From Oceanobacillus sojae (lineage in GTDB: Bacteria > Bacillota > Bacilli > Bacillales > Amphibacillaceae): a stretch of DNA of 45,562 bases. Below are positions 14,776-24,422 of the stretch, piece by piece. The DNA lies in assembly GCF_007991515.1 (NCBI RefSeq), contig NZ_BJYM01000027.1, positions 1 through 45,562 of the forward strand, written 5' to 3'. Position 1 is the stretch's first letter; the number at the start of each line of letters is the position of its first letter. A program made the translations under genes and the position numbers. Under the pieces are notes generated by a model, which was not told the origin of the DNA, did not search any database, and saw only the letters and a list, made by a program, of their open reading frames with translations.

Positions 14776-14894
14776 GGGTTCTATATATTTATTAATTATA
14801 ATATAAAAAACAGTAATAATAGTAATAAGGGCTGTGGTTACTGTGGATAAGTAGAATCAAGTTAAAAATATCAAAGTTTTCCACATGTGTATAA
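14776..14894. other. oriC, dnaA-dnaN part: DnaA boxes, DnaA-trio and AT-rich unwinding segment
   Basis: Boxes: TGTGGATAA (14842-14850, perfect complement of TTATCCACA), TTTTCCACA (14877-14885, one mismatch) and TGTGTATAA (14886-14894, one mismatch); TGTGGTTAC at 14833-14841 is a weak box. The perfect box is followed, on the side away from dnaA, by a GC-rich stretch (14829-14837). Next come five trinucleotides TAA TAA TAG TAA TAA (14814-14828), then about 40 bp of nearly pure A/T (14776-14813). This is the order box, GC-cluster, DnaA-trio, unwinding region described for B. subtilis, where DnaA assembles on the trio strand to open the duplex. Confidence 0.85.
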
Positions 14895-14943
14895 CCTGTT
14901 TATATGTTGTTCCATCTTTACACAACATACACAGCCGTGCAGC

Positions 14944-16287
14944 TTATAAGGATTTAAGCTTTTCTTTTAATTCTTCAATATCCCGATCTAATTCTGTATC
15001 CGTTTCAAGCAGCTTTGAAATTTTTTCGTGTGCGTGAATCACTGTTGTATGGTCTCTCCCGCCAAATTCCTGGCCAATTTTAGGCAAAGAAGCATCCGTC
15101 AGCTCTCTTGATAAATACATAGCAATCTGCCTTGGGAATGCAATAGACTTGGTACGCTTTTTAGCAGGAAAATCCTCCAGCCGGATATGATATCTATCCG
15201 CTACAACCTCTTGGATAGCTGGAATAGTAATTTCTTTTGGCTTATTACTAGGAATAATATCCTTCAAAGCATTTGCCGCTAAAGAAGCATCGATGTCCTG
15301 GTTTACTAAAGAAGAGTAAGCAACAACACGAATCAGCGCACCCTCCAGCTCACGGATATTTGTATTAATCTGATTAGCAATATACAGCATGACTTCATTT
15401 GGAATATCTAATCCCTCTGCTTTTGCTTTTTTATTTAAAATAGCAATTCTCGTTTCTAAATCAGGAGGTGTAATATCCGTAATCAGTCCCCATTCAAAGC
15501 GTGAACGCAAGCGATCCTCTAATGTAGGAATTTCTTTTGGCGGCCGGTCACTGGAAATAATAATTTGCTTACTTTCCTCATGCAGCGCATTAAAAGTATG
15601 GAAAAATTCCTCCTGAGTTGATTCTTTTCCAGCAATAAATTGAATATCATCAATAAGAAGGACATCAATATTGCGGTATTTATTGCGGAAATGATTCGAT
15701 TTGTTATCCATAATGGCATTAATAAATTCATTCGTAAATTTTTCAGAGGTCAGGTAAACCACTTTGGCATTTTTATTATGCTCTCTTACATAATGACCGA
15801 TTGCATGCATTAAATGTGTTTTCCCTAAACCAACTCCTCCGTAAATGAATAATGGATTGTATGCTTTGGCAGGAGCTTCGGCAACAGCTAAAGATGCTGC
15901 GTGCGCAAAGCGGTTCCCGGCGCCAATCACAAAAGTATCGAATGTATATTTATCATTCAGCATTGATTTTGGAGAATCTGTCGTTTTAGCGTCAATATTC
16001 GGTTTTGGCATTGGTTTTTGATCTGACGGTTCTTCCACAGAATCAGGAATAATAAATTTGGCATTCAGATTAGTACCAGTGATTTCTTCTAAAGTCTGGG
16101 TAATTAAATCTGTATACTGTGTTTCCAGCCAATCCTTTGTAAATTCATTTGGAGCGGTGATAACCAATGTATTTTTTTCTAGATGAAGGGCTTTTGTGTT
16201 TTTCAGCCAAGTGTCAAAGCTCGGTTTACTTAATTTATCCTGGATGGTGTTCAATGTTGCATCCCAAAGTTCTTCAATATTTTCCAA
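14944..16287 (-). CDS. dnaA: chromosomal replication initiator DnaA
   Basis: AAA+ initiator that binds DnaA boxes and melts oriC. About 447 residues from the TTG at 16287 (LENIEELWD, aligning with MENILDLWN of B. subtilis). The frame is open to a GTG at 16299, but that codon overlaps the AAAGGAG ribosome site. Domain I (1-80) is the helicase/regulator contact domain, and domain II is a short linker. Domain III has Walker [10 protein letters not shown] near 149 and Walker [10 protein letters not shown] near 210. Domain IV has the box-binding signature [16 protein letters not shown] hairpin with a T-run lies 270 bp upstream, and the main DnaA-box cluster lies beyond it, allowing autoregulation. 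Confidence 0.98.
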   Translation of the reverse strand: MENIEELWDATLNTIQDKLSKPSFDTWLKNTKALHLEKNTLVITAPNEFTKDWLETQYTDLITQTLEEITGTNLNAKFIIPDSVEEPSDQKPMPKPNIDAKTTDSPKSMLNDKYTFDTFVIGAGNRFAHAASLAVAEAPAKAYNPLFIYGGVGLGKTHLMHAIGHYVREHNKNAKVVYLTSEKFTNEFINAIMDNKSNHFRNKYRNIDVLLIDDIQFIAGKESTQEEFFHTFNALHEESKQIIISSDRPPKEIPTLEDRLRSRFEWGLITDITPPDLETRIAILNKKAKAEGLDIPNEVMLYIANQINTNIRELEGALIRVVAYSSLVNQDIDASLAANALKDIIPSNKPKEITIPAIQEVVADRYHIRLEDFPAKKRTKSIAFPRQIAMYLSRELTDASLPKIGQEFGGRDHTTVIHAHEKISKLLETDTELDRDIEELKEKLKSL

Positions 16288-16560
16288 AGTTACTTTCACT
16301 CCTTTCGACCTAAGTTAGGAAATATAGTTGTAAGGATGGACATAGTAAAGGGTGACTTTTAAAAATCATTTGTCTCATTGCTATAGATAATAGAAGTTCA
16401 TGTTAAAAAAGGATGCTAAAGAACCGAGCGGGATATTCGCCGCTCAGGACTAAAGAGAATAAAAATAGATATTATTGATAGCTATTTCATACACATTATG
16501 CTAAAGCAAAGCTCGATACAGTTTGCTTGTATACCCTTTTTATGAAGCTCTATTTAGAAG

Positions 16561-16604
16561 AAAAAAGCCTCTCTCAATCTATCTCAGGGGTTAGATGGAA
16601 AGGC
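16561..16604 (-). terminator. terminator-like hairpin upstream of dnaA
   Basis: Read on the minus strand, GCCTTTCCATCTA pairs imperfectly with TAGATTGAGAGAGGC and is followed by TTTTTT. It lies between the DnaA-box cluster and dnaA, in the direction of dnaA transcription, so it may act as an attenuator or block transcription from oriC. Also present nearby is a small GAGCGG/CCGCTC hairpin (16426-16445). Confidence 0.4.
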
Positions 16605-16630
16605 AAATGTATAAAAAATGAAAAAAGGCC

Positions 16631-17028
16631 TGTGGATAAACAGAAAAATAATAACTTACATACGCAATTCAAGATTTACCAAGGAATGTTTTTACATTCA
16701 ATGAAGATAATTTTAAAGAAAATCTAAAATTATAAACGCTATCCACAGCCATGTAGAAAACTTTATCAAAAATCAGTGGAAAAACTATCCACACATTATC
16801 CACATTCTGTGTATAAGTTTTATTAGCATTAATTATTTCCACAAACTAAAACATAAATATAATACCAAATAAAACCGAATAAATCAATGGCTTTCAAATA
16901 GTTATCCACATATTCTATCTGTTGTGTGTTTCATTTGTAAACAACGCTATATTTTGTGGTTAAATTGTTTATTTTTTGTGTGGATAGAAAAAAGGAGAAG
17001 AAAATTATTCGCTGCGGACTGTGGATAA
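16631..17028. other. oriC, DnaA-box cluster upstream of dnaA
   Basis: Perfect boxes (TTATCCACA or complement) occur at 16631-16639, 16796-16804, 16902-16910 and 17020-17028. One-mismatch boxes occur at 16739-16747 and 16785-16793 (CTATCCACA), 16808-16816 (TGTGTATAA), 16955-16963 (TGTGGTTAA) and 16979-16987 (TGTGGATAG). The cluster occupies an A/T-rich intergenic region of about 1.1 kb (16288-17426) between the divergent dnaA and rpmH, which has no credible ORF. It matches the upstream half of the bipartite Bacillus oriC. Confidence 0.92.
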
Positions 17029-17314
17029 TAAAGAGAATTGCTGAAATAGAAATTTAATAATATCTGTACTAATAGCTGTGTCACTTTAGAATATAAAGAG
17101 GGATGGATGGAAATACTGTTTATTTAGAAGAAGAGTGCAGTATCTTCAAAAACTATTGTAGATGAAATAGAGATATCATTAATTAAGAAAGGGTAAATAA
17201 AGCGGAGCTTCATTTGATAAAAATTAGTAAGAAAGATTCTCCGGGAAAAATTTAAAAGAAAGCATTGAAAAATGTGTGAGAAAGAAATGAAGCGGAATTT
17301 TATTAAATAGCCGG

Positions 17315-17344
17315 TTGACAAAATGAATACATTTTTCGTATAAT
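17315..17344 (+). promoter_or_regulatory. rpmH promoter (sigma-A type)
   Basis: Perfect TTGACA (17315-17320) and perfect TATAAT (17339-17344) are separated by 18 bases. The promoter lies about 80 bases before rpmH and is the strongest consensus promoter in the window. Confidence 0.9.
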
Positions 17345-17396
17345 ATCAAGGACTGTCTAATGGATAAGTTATAAGCTATTTATAGTTTAAATATGA

Positions 17397-17561
<165 letters not shown>

Positions 17562-17562
17562 G

Positions 17563-17590
17563 CCACTGACAACTATCAGTGGTTTTTTTT
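17563..17590 (+). terminator. rpmH terminator/attenuator
   Basis: CCACTGA (17563-17569) pairs with TCAGTGG (17576-17582) and is followed by eight T. It starts one base after the rpmH stop codon; partial read-through would feed rnpA. Confidence 0.9.
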
Positions 17591-17720
17591 CTGTTATTTA
17601 AAGGATATTGTGATTCCTGTATCGAATTACATACTTTATGCGTTTAAGGATGGACAGGCTTTTGCTGGAATATAATGAATAGAAGAAGATGTATGTGGGT
17701 TAAATTAAAAGGTGATGACG

Positions 17721-18068
17721 GTGAAAAAACAATTTCGGATTAAAAAAAATGAAGAATTTCAGGCAGCTTTTAAGCATGGGAATTCATTCGCAAATAAACA
17801 GCTGGTTATTTATTATAGAAAGAAAGAAGATCAGGATCATATCCGGATCGGTTTGTCTGTTGGGAAAAAAATAGGCAATGCCGTTGTCAGAAATCGTATA
17901 AAAAGGTTGCTGCGGGTGTCTTTTCAAGAGTTAGAGAAGGATATTAAACCTTGTTATGATATTGTAATCATTGCCAGAAACCCAACGAAAACAATGAGTT
18001 ACGAAATGATGAAAAAAAGTCTCTCGCATTTATTATATAAAGAAAAACTATTTAAGCACTCGAAGTAA
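17721..18068 (+). CDS. rnpA: ribonuclease P protein component
   Basis: Basic protein cofactor of RNase P, which matures tRNA 5' ends with the catalytic RNA. About 115 residues from the GTG at 17721, chosen because AAGGTGA (17708-17714) sits six bases upstream; GTG at 17712 and ATG at 17715 are in frame but overlap that site. The family signature RNR motif is seen as [15 protein letters not shown] near residues 50-64, with the FKHG motif near residue 18. It follows rpmH after an attenuator and precedes spoIIIJ. Confidence 0.96.
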   Translation: MKKQFRIKKNEEFQAAFKHGNSFANKQLVIYYRKKEDQDHIRIGLSVGKKIGNAVVRNRIKRLLRVSFQELEKDIKPCYDIVIIARNPTKTMSYEMMKKSLSHLLYKEKLFKHSK

Positions 18069-18150
18069 GGACAAGTTTAAGATAGAATTCACAATGTAAA
18101 TAAGCTAAAATAACAAGTAGAAGCATTGGGAATATTAAGGAGGAAAAGCT

Positions 18151-18909
18151 TTGCGCAAAAAATACGGGATATTAATCACTTTTCTCGTGTTAGCGGTTTT
18201 TTTAGCTGGGTGTACCCAAATTGATGAACCGATTACACCTGAAAGTGAAGGGTTTTGGAATACAGTCTTCGTTTATCCATTATCTTGGGTTATAACAAAG
18301 ATTGCAGTGTTTTTAAATGAAAACTATGGCTTGGCAATTATTTTAGTAACAGTAGTTATCCGTTTAATATTAGTGCCATTAAACGTCAAACAAATTAAAA
18401 GTACGAAAGCAATGCAGGAAGTTCAGCCGCAATTACAGGAGCTTCAGAAAAAATATGCTTCTAAGGATGCAAATACACAGCAGAAATTACAGCAGGAAAC
18501 CATGCAATTATTCCAAAAAAATGGAGTTAATCCATTAGCTGGGTGTTTACCAATTCTTGTACAAATGCCAATATTTATTGCGATGTATCATGCAATTAGA
18601 CGTACGACAGAAATTGCTACACATGATTTTCTTTGGTTCCAGCTTGGAACACCGGATTACATTTTGCCGATTCTGACAGGACTGTTTACTTTCTTACAGC
18701 AGAAATTAATGATGTCTACGAATTCAGCTGCAAACAGTAATCCGCAAATGAGATTACAGCTGCAGATTATGCTTTATGTGATGCCGATTATGATTGGTGT
18801 AATGGCATTCTTCTTCCCGGCAGCATTAGCATTATACTGGGTAACAGGTAACATTTTTATGGTGTTCCAAACGCTTCTTATTAATAAGCCAATGATGTCA
18901 AAAAAATAA
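18151..18909 (+). CDS. spoIIIJ: membrane protein insertase YidC1 / SpoIIIJ
   Basis: Oxa1/YidC/Alb3 insertase that inserts membrane proteins with or without Sec. In Bacillus the SpoIIIJ paralogue is also needed for forespore sigma-G activation. 252 residues. The lipoprotein signal has lipobox LAGC with Cys21. The five-TM core follows, with the charged cytoplasmic loop between the first two core helices (VKQIKSTKAMQEVQPQLQEL) and a conserved arginine in TM2 (VVIRLILVPLN). The TTG start at 18151 has AAGGAGG nine bases upstream. Its partner jag lies downstream. Confidence 0.96.
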   Translation: MRKKYGILITFLVLAVFLAGCTQIDEPITPESEGFWNTVFVYPLSWVITKIAVFLNENYGLAIILVTVVIRLILVPLNVKQIKSTKAMQEVQPQLQELQKKYASKDANTQQKLQQETMQLFQKNGVNPLAGCLPILVQMPIFIAMYHAIRRTTEIATHDFLWFQLGTPDYILPILTGLFTFLQQKLMMSTNSAANSNPQMRLQLQIMLYVMPIMIGVMAFFFPAALALYWVTGNIFMVFQTLLINKPMMSKK

Positions 18910-18915
18910 AATGTT

Positions 18916-18943
18916 ATAATGAGGGAAGAAATTCCCTCATTAT
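18916..18943 (+). terminator. hairpin between spoIIIJ and jag
   Basis: An 11-bp perfect stem (ATAATGAGGGA/TCCCTCATTAT) lies six bases after the spoIIIJ stop but has only a weak T-tract. It may reduce read-through into jag or stabilise the 3' end. Confidence 0.5.
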
Positions 18944-19114
18944 TAATAAGTGAAATAGTTAAACAGTTTTAAGTTTTATGAAAATACTCATAGCAATTAT
19001 GAAGCTCTTCAGAAATTAAATATAGCGTCTATTTTCCGCATAATTTATGGTTATATTTCTTTATTAAATAAAGGAAATTACGGACGCTTATGCTGAAAAA
19101 TGGAGGGGAAACGA

Positions 19115-19726
19115 TTGAGAGAAGTAACTGCAAGTGGTCAAACAGTTGAAGAAGCGGTTCAATCAGCTCTGGAGCAATTAGGAGTAGAGAAGAGCCAAGT
19201 AGATGTTGAGGTCATTGATGAAGGTAAAAAAGGAGTATTTGGAATTTTTGGATCTAAACGAGCTTTTGTAAAAGTAACAGTAGCAAAGGACCCGATTGAA
19301 GAGACAGCTCAATTTATCAAAGAAGTTACTAGCAACATGAATCTCTCAGTAAAAATAGATACAGAAGTGAAAGAAAATCATGTAACGTATACAATGCATC
19401 ATGAAAATATTGCAAAGCTTATCGGAAAAAGGGGTCAGACCCTAAATGCGTTGCAATATTTAGTGCATTTAGTCATTAATAAGCATAATGATACGTATTA
19501 TACAGTAACATTGGATGCGGAAGGTTACCGTGCGAGAAGAAAGGAAACCTTGGAATCACTTGCGTTGAAAATGGGAGATAAAGCACAGAAAACAAAGAAA
19601 CGAGTTGTACTGGAGCCGATGCCGGCATTTGAACGTAAAATTATCCATAGTGTTCTGCAGGATAAGCAGGTTTCTACTTATTCTGATGGTGTCGAGCCTC
19701 ATCGTCATATTGTTATTAAACCTTAA
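19115..19726 (+). CDS. jag: SpoIIIJ-associated RNA-binding protein Jag (KhpB)
   Basis: About 203 residues. The TTG at 19115 is preferred over ATG 19100 because GGAGGGG (19102-19108) is then six bases upstream and the protein starts LREVTASGQTVEEAV, as in relatives. Domains in order: Jag-N (1-50, with GKKGVFGIFGSK), KH domain (about 75-150, with the GxxG loop as IGKRGQTLNALQYLV), and R3H domain (C-terminal, with ERKIIHSVL and the EPHRHIVI end). It binds RNA and, in Firmicutes, works with KhpA on cell envelope control. It ends at a strong terminator. Confidence 0.95.
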   Translation: MREVTASGQTVEEAVQSALEQLGVEKSQVDVEVIDEGKKGVFGIFGSKRAFVKVTVAKDPIEETAQFIKEVTSNMNLSVKIDTEVKENHVTYTMHHENIAKLIGKRGQTLNALQYLVHLVINKHNDTYYTVTLDAEGYRARRKETLESLALKMGDKAQKTKKRVVLEPMPAFERKIIHSVLQDKQVSTYSDGVEPHRHIVIKP

Positions 19727-19772
19727 AACCAAAGCCTGAGAATGCGTCAGATCTCTCAGGTTTTGGTTTTTT
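19725..19772 (+). terminator. jag terminator
   Basis: Arms 19725-19741 and 19754-19770 pair over about 16 bases with one bulge and are followed by T's. It begins at the jag stop codon. Confidence 0.88.
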
Positions 19773-19786
19773 ATATTCATCCACCA

Positions 19787-19897
19787 TTAAGAAGAAGATT
19801 TTAACAATGTATTTAAAATTGTATTAGTGATTTTTAATACCGTTGTTTTTCCACTTCCTGAAACTCCTCCAACAACAATTATATAAGGTTTATTCAT
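19787..19897 (-). CDS. 36-residue micro-ORF with Walker A motif
   Basis: On the minus strand, opposite to all neighbours, an ATG at 19897 preceded by AGAGGTGG (about six bases spacing) opens a 36-codon frame. It begins MNKPYIIVVGGVSGSGKTTV and ends with three serines and TAA. GGVSGSGKTT is a textbook P-loop (GxxxxGKT/S) after a hydrophobic beta strand, as at the N terminus of uridine-kinase-like and adenylate-kinase-like enzymes. The frame stops about 15 residues after the P-loop, so a functional NTPase is not possible. It may be a truncated remnant or a short peptide. It is too short for most gene callers, and my confidence that it is expressed is low. Confidence 0.4.
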   Translation of the reverse strand: MNKPYIIVVGGVSGSGKTTVLKITNTILNTLLKSSS

Positions 19898-19915
19898 CGC
19901 ATCCACCTCTATGGT

Positions 19916-20026
19916 TTAAAATGAATTATTCCATTGTAATATATCATAAATAGCACGTCTCGAAAAAATAATCTCAGCCTCAGTTCTATAAGCTAGAAGC
20001 AAATTAAATAGTTTTCTATTTATCAT
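19916..20026 (-). pseudogene. 36-residue micro-ORF upstream of the Walker A micro-ORF
   Basis: Minus strand, ATG at 20026 and TAA at 19916, ending 18 bases before the ATG of the P-loop micro-ORF. The peptide starts MINRKLFNLLLAYRTEAEII and continues with FSRRAIYDILQW; it looks protein-like (amphipathic, mixed charge) rather than random. There is no good ribosome site. It may be the tail of a degraded gene, so this plus the neighbour could be the scar of a deleted two-gene unit. I do not recognise the family. Confidence 0.25.
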
Positions 20027-20031
20027 TTCAC

Positions 20032-20119
20032 TTATCCACTAACAGAAAAAACAAAGAAATACGTTATACACATGTGGATAACAAGAGTGTTAAGGATTTA
20101 AAAGTATTCATGTGGATAA
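20032..20119. other. DnaA-box cluster upstream of mnmE
   Basis: Four DnaA boxes in 88 bp: TTATCCACT (20032-20040, one mismatch), TTATACACA (20064-20072, one mismatch), TGTGGATAA (20073-20081, perfect, abutting the previous) and TGTGGATAA (20111-20119, perfect). The cluster is about 100 bp before mnmE and 3 kb from the main oriC cluster. It may titrate DnaA or regulate mnmE. Confidence 0.8.
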
Positions 20120-20220
20120 GTTTCTTTTTTTTAAAATCTATGTTATTCTTGATTGTTAGTGATAATAAAAATTAACGATTTAATTATAGATATAGAATGA
20201 AGGTAAGGCAGGTGAATAAA

Positions 20221-21597
20221 ATGGATACAGATACAATAGCGGCAATATCTACTCCAATTGGCGAGGGAGCTATTGCAATTGTGCGTCTAAGCGGGCCAGA
20301 AGCAGTCTCGTTTGTCTCTGATGTGTTTGAAGGAAAGAGTCTGAAAGAGGTAGATTCTCATACGATTCATTATGGAAAAGTTGTTGATCCGGTAACGAGG
20401 GAATTAGCAGAAGAGGTCATGGTATCTGTGATGCGTGCTCCCAAAACGTTTACGCGTGAAGATATTGTTGAGATTAATTGTCATGGCGGTTTAGTATCTG
20501 TGAACCGTGTGTTAGAGATTATGCTGGCAAAAGGAGCTCGACTGGCTGAGCCGGGTGAATTTACAAAACGTGCCTTTTTAAACGGGCGTATTGATTTATC
20601 ACAGGCGGAAGCTGTTATGGATTTAATTCGTGCAAAGACAGATAAGGCGATGAATGTGGCATTAAAGCAAATGGATGGACGTTTATCGAAGCTTATTCAG
20701 ACGTTAAGACAGGAATTACTGGAAACAGTTGCTCATGTAGAGGTAAATATCGATTATCCAGAGTATGATGATGTAGAGGAAATGACGCATACCTTAATGG
20801 AAGAAAAGACCAAAGAGGTAGGGCTCGAAATAGAGAAGCTGCTGGAGGTTGCTGCGCAGGGGAAAATTCTGCGTGAAGGACTGGCAACAGCCATTATTGG
20901 CCGGCCAAATGTCGGGAAATCTTCCTTAATGAATACATTAGTCCAGGAAAATAAAGCAATTGTAACGGAAATTCCAGGAACAACAAGAGATATTATTGAA
21001 GAATATGTGAATGTCCGCGGCGTTCCATTACGTTTAGTCGATACAGCCGGCATCCGGGAAACAGAGGATATTGTAGAGCGCATCGGTGTGGATCGTTCCA
21101 GACAGGTATTGAAGGAATCAGATTTAATTTTATTTGTATTAAATTATAATGAAGCTTTGAGCGAGGAAGATAAAAAATTATTTGAAGCCGTTCAAGGATT
21201 AGAATATATTGTTATTATTAATAAGACAGATTTAGAACAGAAATTAGATTTGGAAGAGGTAAAGGCATTTGCTGAAGGGAAGTCTGTCGTAACAACTTCC
21301 TTAATTGAAGAGCAGGGTGTTGATGAGCTGGAGCAGGCAATTGCCAATACCTTCTTTTCTGGTGAAGTAGATGCAGGAGATTTAACTTATGTATCCAATG
21401 TACGCCATATCCAGCTGCTGAAGCAGGCAAAGCAGGCATTAGATGATGCCCGTGAAGCAATCGAACTGGGGATGCCTATGGATATTGTCCAAATTGACGT
21501 GACACGCTCATGGGAGTTTATGGGAGAAATTATTGGCGATACAGCAAGCGACAGTTTAATTGATCAATTGTTCTCTCAATTCTGCTTAGGAAAATAA
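20221..21597 (+). CDS. mnmE: tRNA modification GTPase MnmE
   Basis: With MnmG it installs the carboxymethylaminomethyl group on U34 of certain tRNAs. 458 residues from the ATG at 20221, preceded by GGCAGGTGA; the open frame reaches 20197 but the extra residues do not fit the family. The N-terminal tetrahydrofolate-binding domain (1-118) starts [21 protein letters not shown] helical domain is interrupted by the Ras-like G domain, with GRPNVGKSS (G1), DTAG (G3, in [10 protein letters not shown]) and NKTD (G4). The C-terminal CxGK motif is CLGK. mnmG starts 33 bases downstream, forming one unit. Confidence 0.97.
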   Translation: MDTDTIAAISTPIGEGAIAIVRLSGPEAVSFVSDVFEGKSLKEVDSHTIHYGKVVDPVTRELAEEVMVSVMRAPKTFTREDIVEINCHGGLVSVNRVLEIMLAKGARLAEPGEFTKRAFLNGRIDLSQAEAVMDLIRAKTDKAMNVALKQMDGRLSKLIQTLRQELLETVAHVEVNIDYPEYDDVEEMTHTLMEEKTKEVGLEIEKLLEVAAQGKILREGLATAIIGRPNVGKSSLMNTLVQENKAIVTEIPGTTRDIIEEYVNVRGVPLRLVDTAGIRETEDIVERIGVDRSRQVLKESDLILFVLNYNEALSEEDKKLFEAVQGLEYIVIINKTDLEQKLDLEEVKAFAEGKSVVTTSLIEEQGVDELEQAIANTFFSGEVDAGDLTYVSNVRHIQLLKQAKQALDDAREAIELGMPMDIVQIDVTRSWEFMGEIIGDTASDSLIDQLFSQFCLGK

Positions 21598-21630
21598 GGG
21601 ATATGTTTAATAAAGGAAAGGAAGAATAAA

Positions 21631-23517
21631 ATGACTTACAATGCAGGAAATTATGATGTCATTGTTGTTGGAGCCGGCCATGCTGGAGTAGAAGCTGCGT
21701 ATGCTTCTGCCCGTATGGGAGCAAAAACATTAATGCTGACATTGAACTTAGATATGATAGCCTTTATGCCTTGTAACCCATCCATCGGTGGACCTGCAAA
21801 GGGTATTGTTGTACGTGAAATTGATGCACTCGGCGGAATTATGGGGAAAATCATTGATAAAAGCTATATTCAAATGCGTATGCTGAATACCGGGAAAGGG
21901 CCAGCTGTACAAGCATTGCGTGCCCAGGCAGATAAACCGGTATATATGCAGGAAGTTAAGAATCTCGTTGAAAATGAAAAAAACTTAACTGTGCGCCAGG
22001 GAATGGTTAATTCTCTTATTGTAGAGGATGGTATTTGTAAAGGAGTTATTACAGAAACAAAGGCTGCTTACTATGCAAAATCTGTCATTGTCACTACTGG
22101 AACATTTATGCGCGGGAAAGTGTTGATGGGTGATTTAGAGTATGAAAGTGGTCCAAATAACCAGCGTGTATCCATTAAATTATCTGAAAACCTGGAAGAG
22201 CTTGGTTTTAACCTGACACGTTTTAAAACTGGTACACCGCCGCGGGTAAACAGTCATACAATTGATTATTCAAAAACAGAAATTCAGCCGGGGGACGAGA
22301 ATCCGAAAAGCTTCTCTTATGAAACAACGGAAGTTATTGAAAATCAAATTCCTTGCTGGTTAACGTATACAAATGAATTTACACATCAGGTAATTAATGA
22401 AAACCTGACATTGTCTGCGATGTATTCCGGTATGAAACGTGGAACAGGTCCAAGATACTGTCCATCTATTGAAGATAAAATTGTCCGTTTTAATGATAAA
22501 CCGCGACACCAGATTTTCTTAGAACCGGAAGGAAGAAATACAGAAGAGGTCTATGTACAGGGACTGTCGACATCTTTACCGGAATCTGTTCAGCATGAAA
22601 TGGTAAAATCTGTTCCTGGTCTGGAAAATGCCGAAATTATGCGGGCAGGCTATGCCATTGAATATGATGCTGTCGTGCCGACACAGCTTTGGCCGACATT
22701 GGAAACTAAACGTTTACCAGGTTTATTTACCGCTGGTCAAATTAACGGAACATCTGGTTATGAAGAAGCAGCTGGTCAAGGATTGATGGCTGGAATGAAC
22801 GCAGCGGCAAAAGTAACAGGAAAAGAGCCGATTATCTTAGACCGTTCACAAGCTTATATCGGTGTAATGATAGATGATCTAGTAACAAAAGGGACAAACG
22901 AGCCTTATCGTTTACTGACATCACGTGCAGAATATCGTTTATTACTTCGTCATGATAATGCAGATTTGCGTCTTACTGATATTGGATATGACTACGGGTT
23001 AATTTCTGAGGAAAGATATGCAGCTTTCACCGCGAAGAAAGAGCAGGTGGAAGCTGAGAAAAAACGTTTAAATAAAATTGTTGTCAAACCGACAGAAGAA
23101 GTACAGAACGTAATGAAATCTGCCGGCGCTGCGCCAATGAAAGAAGCAGTAAAAGCATATGATTTATTAAAACGCCCGGAATTAACGTATGAGCATGTAG
23201 AAAAAATGATTGAAAATGGAGAGAATATTAGTGAGGATGTAAAAGAACAGGTAGCAATTCAAATTAAGTATGAAGGTTACATTAAAAAAGCAAGAGAGCA
23301 AGTAGCAAGAATGCTTAAAATGGAGGATAAGAAAATCCCTGCAGATATTGATTATACTGCTATCAACGGGATTGCAACAGAAGCGATTGAGAAGCTGAAA
23401 AAAGTCCGTCCGCTGTCTGTTGGCCAAGCATCCAGAATTTCAGGAGTAAACCCTGCAGACATTTCCATCCTTCTTGTTTACATTGAACAAGGAAATATTG
23501 CCCGAATTGCAAATTAA
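21631..23517 (+). CDS. mnmG: tRNA uridine-5-carboxymethylaminomethyl modification enzyme MnmG (GidA)
   Basis: FAD-dependent partner of MnmE. 628 residues, full length. The dinucleotide-binding motif [10 protein letters not shown] lies near residues 16-25, GidA signature 1 reads [15 protein letters not shown], and signature 2 is [19 protein letters not shown] helical C-terminal domain follows, containing [20 protein letters not shown] and the end IARIAN. AAAGGAAAGGAAG lies before the ATG. The gene closes the mnmE-mnmG unit with a hairpin terminator. Confidence 0.98.
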   Translation: MTYNAGNYDVIVVGAGHAGVEAAYASARMGAKTLMLTLNLDMIAFMPCNPSIGGPAKGIVVREIDALGGIMGKIIDKSYIQMRMLNTGKGPAVQALRAQADKPVYMQEVKNLVENEKNLTVRQGMVNSLIVEDGICKGVITETKAAYYAKSVIVTTGTFMRGKVLMGDLEYESGPNNQRVSIKLSENLEELGFNLTRFKTGTPPRVNSHTIDYSKTEIQPGDENPKSFSYETTEVIENQIPCWLTYTNEFTHQVINENLTLSAMYSGMKRGTGPRYCPSIEDKIVRFNDKPRHQIFLEPEGRNTEEVYVQGLSTSLPESVQHEMVKSVPGLENAEIMRAGYAIEYDAVVPTQLWPTLETKRLPGLFTAGQINGTSGYEEAAGQGLMAGMNAAAKVTGKEPIILDRSQAYIGVMIDDLVTKGTNEPYRLLTSRAEYRLLLRHDNADLRLTDIGYDYGLISEERYAAFTAKKEQVEAEKKRLNKIVVKPTEEVQNVMKSAGAAPMKEAVKAYDLLKRPELTYEHVEKMIENGENISEDVKEQVAIQIKYEGYIKKAREQVARMLKMEDKKIPADIDYTAINGIATEAIEKLKKVRPLSVGQASRISGVNPADISILLVYIEQGNIARIAN

Positions 23518-23525
23518 AATGAAGA

Positions 23526-23558
23526 AAATAGCGGCGTTATAGATACGTCGCTATTTTT
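23526..23558 (+). terminator. mnmG terminator
   Basis: AATAGCGGCGT pairs with ACGTCGCTATT (one G-U) across a 7-base loop, followed by TTTT. It lies about 10 bases after the mnmG stop. Confidence 0.85.
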
Positions 23559-23705
23559 CTAAATTGTATAGTGCTCTCTATTTTGATATATACATATAAG
23601 AACATAATACTTTAGGGGAGGGAATTATCTTCTTCCTGAATAAAAGAAATTATATAATAAGCTTACAACCTCTGAAAAAATAATGGCGTGATAAAGGAGA
23701 CTGTT

Positions 23706-24422
23706 ATGAAACCAGAAATATTTGTACAATATTTGGAAGAAAAAGGGATAATATTAAATGAAGCACAGCAAAAAGCATTTGACATTTATTTCAAAGAGCT
23801 GGTCGAATGGAATGAAAAAATAAATTTGACAGCAATTACAGAAGAAGAGGAAGTGTATGAAAAGCATTTCTATGATTGTATTACTGCGGCTTTCTACACA
23901 GATATGACGCAGGAATTATCTATTTGTGATATTGGTGCAGGTGCAGGATTTCCCAGTATTCCATTGAAAATATGCTTTCCGCATCTAAAAGTAACAATCA
24001 TTGATTCCTTGAAAAAACGGATTACTTTCTTGAATCATTTAGCGAATAAGCTGGAATTGACAGATGTAGCATTTTACCATGACCGTGCTGAAATTGCCGG
24101 AAAGAATGAGGCTTTTCGTGAAAAGTATGATTTGGTAACTGCAAGAGCAGTAGCCAGAATGTCCGTATTAAGTGAATTATGTCTCCCGTTTGTAAAAAAA
24201 GGCGGTTATTTTATTGCAATGAAAGGTTCACAGGCAAAAGAAGAACTGGAGGCAGGAAAAGCAGCAATTGAATTGCTTGGCGGAGAAGTAGAATCTATTG
24301 ATACTTTTACACTTCCTCAGGATGCAGGTGAACGCTCTATTATTAAAGTGGTTAAAAAGCGTAAGACACCAAAAAAATATCCAAGAAAAGCAGGATTGCC
24401 AAATAAAGAACCAATTGAATAA
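23706..24422 (+). CDS. rsmG: 16S rRNA (guanine-N7) methyltransferase RsmG (GidB)
   Basis: Methylates a guanine of the 16S 530 loop (G527 in E. coli numbering) using S-adenosylmethionine. 238 residues from the ATG at 23706, with AAAGGAGA five bases upstream; a GTG at 23688 is in frame but sits before this ribosome site. The Rossmann motif I is [15 protein letters not shown] near residue 75. Motifs [19 protein letters not shown] and [10 protein letters not shown] follow, and the C terminus is basic ([14 protein letters not shown]). It is separated from mnmG by a terminator and 150 bp, so it may have its own promoter. Confidence 0.96.
   Translation: MKPEIFVQYLEEKGIILNEAQQKAFDIYFKELVEWNEKINLTAITEEEEVYEKHFYDCITAAFYTDMTQELSICDIGAGAGFPSIPLKICFPHLKVTIIDSLKKRITFLNHLANKLELTDVAFYHDRAEIAGKNEAFREKYDLVTARAVARMSVLSELCLPFVKKGGYFIAMKGSQAKEELEAGKAAIELLGGEVESIDTFTLPQDAGERSIIKVVKKRKTPKKYPRKAGLPNKEPIE

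Noticed and set aside
16527..16727. 66-codon frame in the oriC region
   Set aside because: It spans a DnaA box and a hairpin, and has lysine-rich, low-complexity content and no ribosome site.
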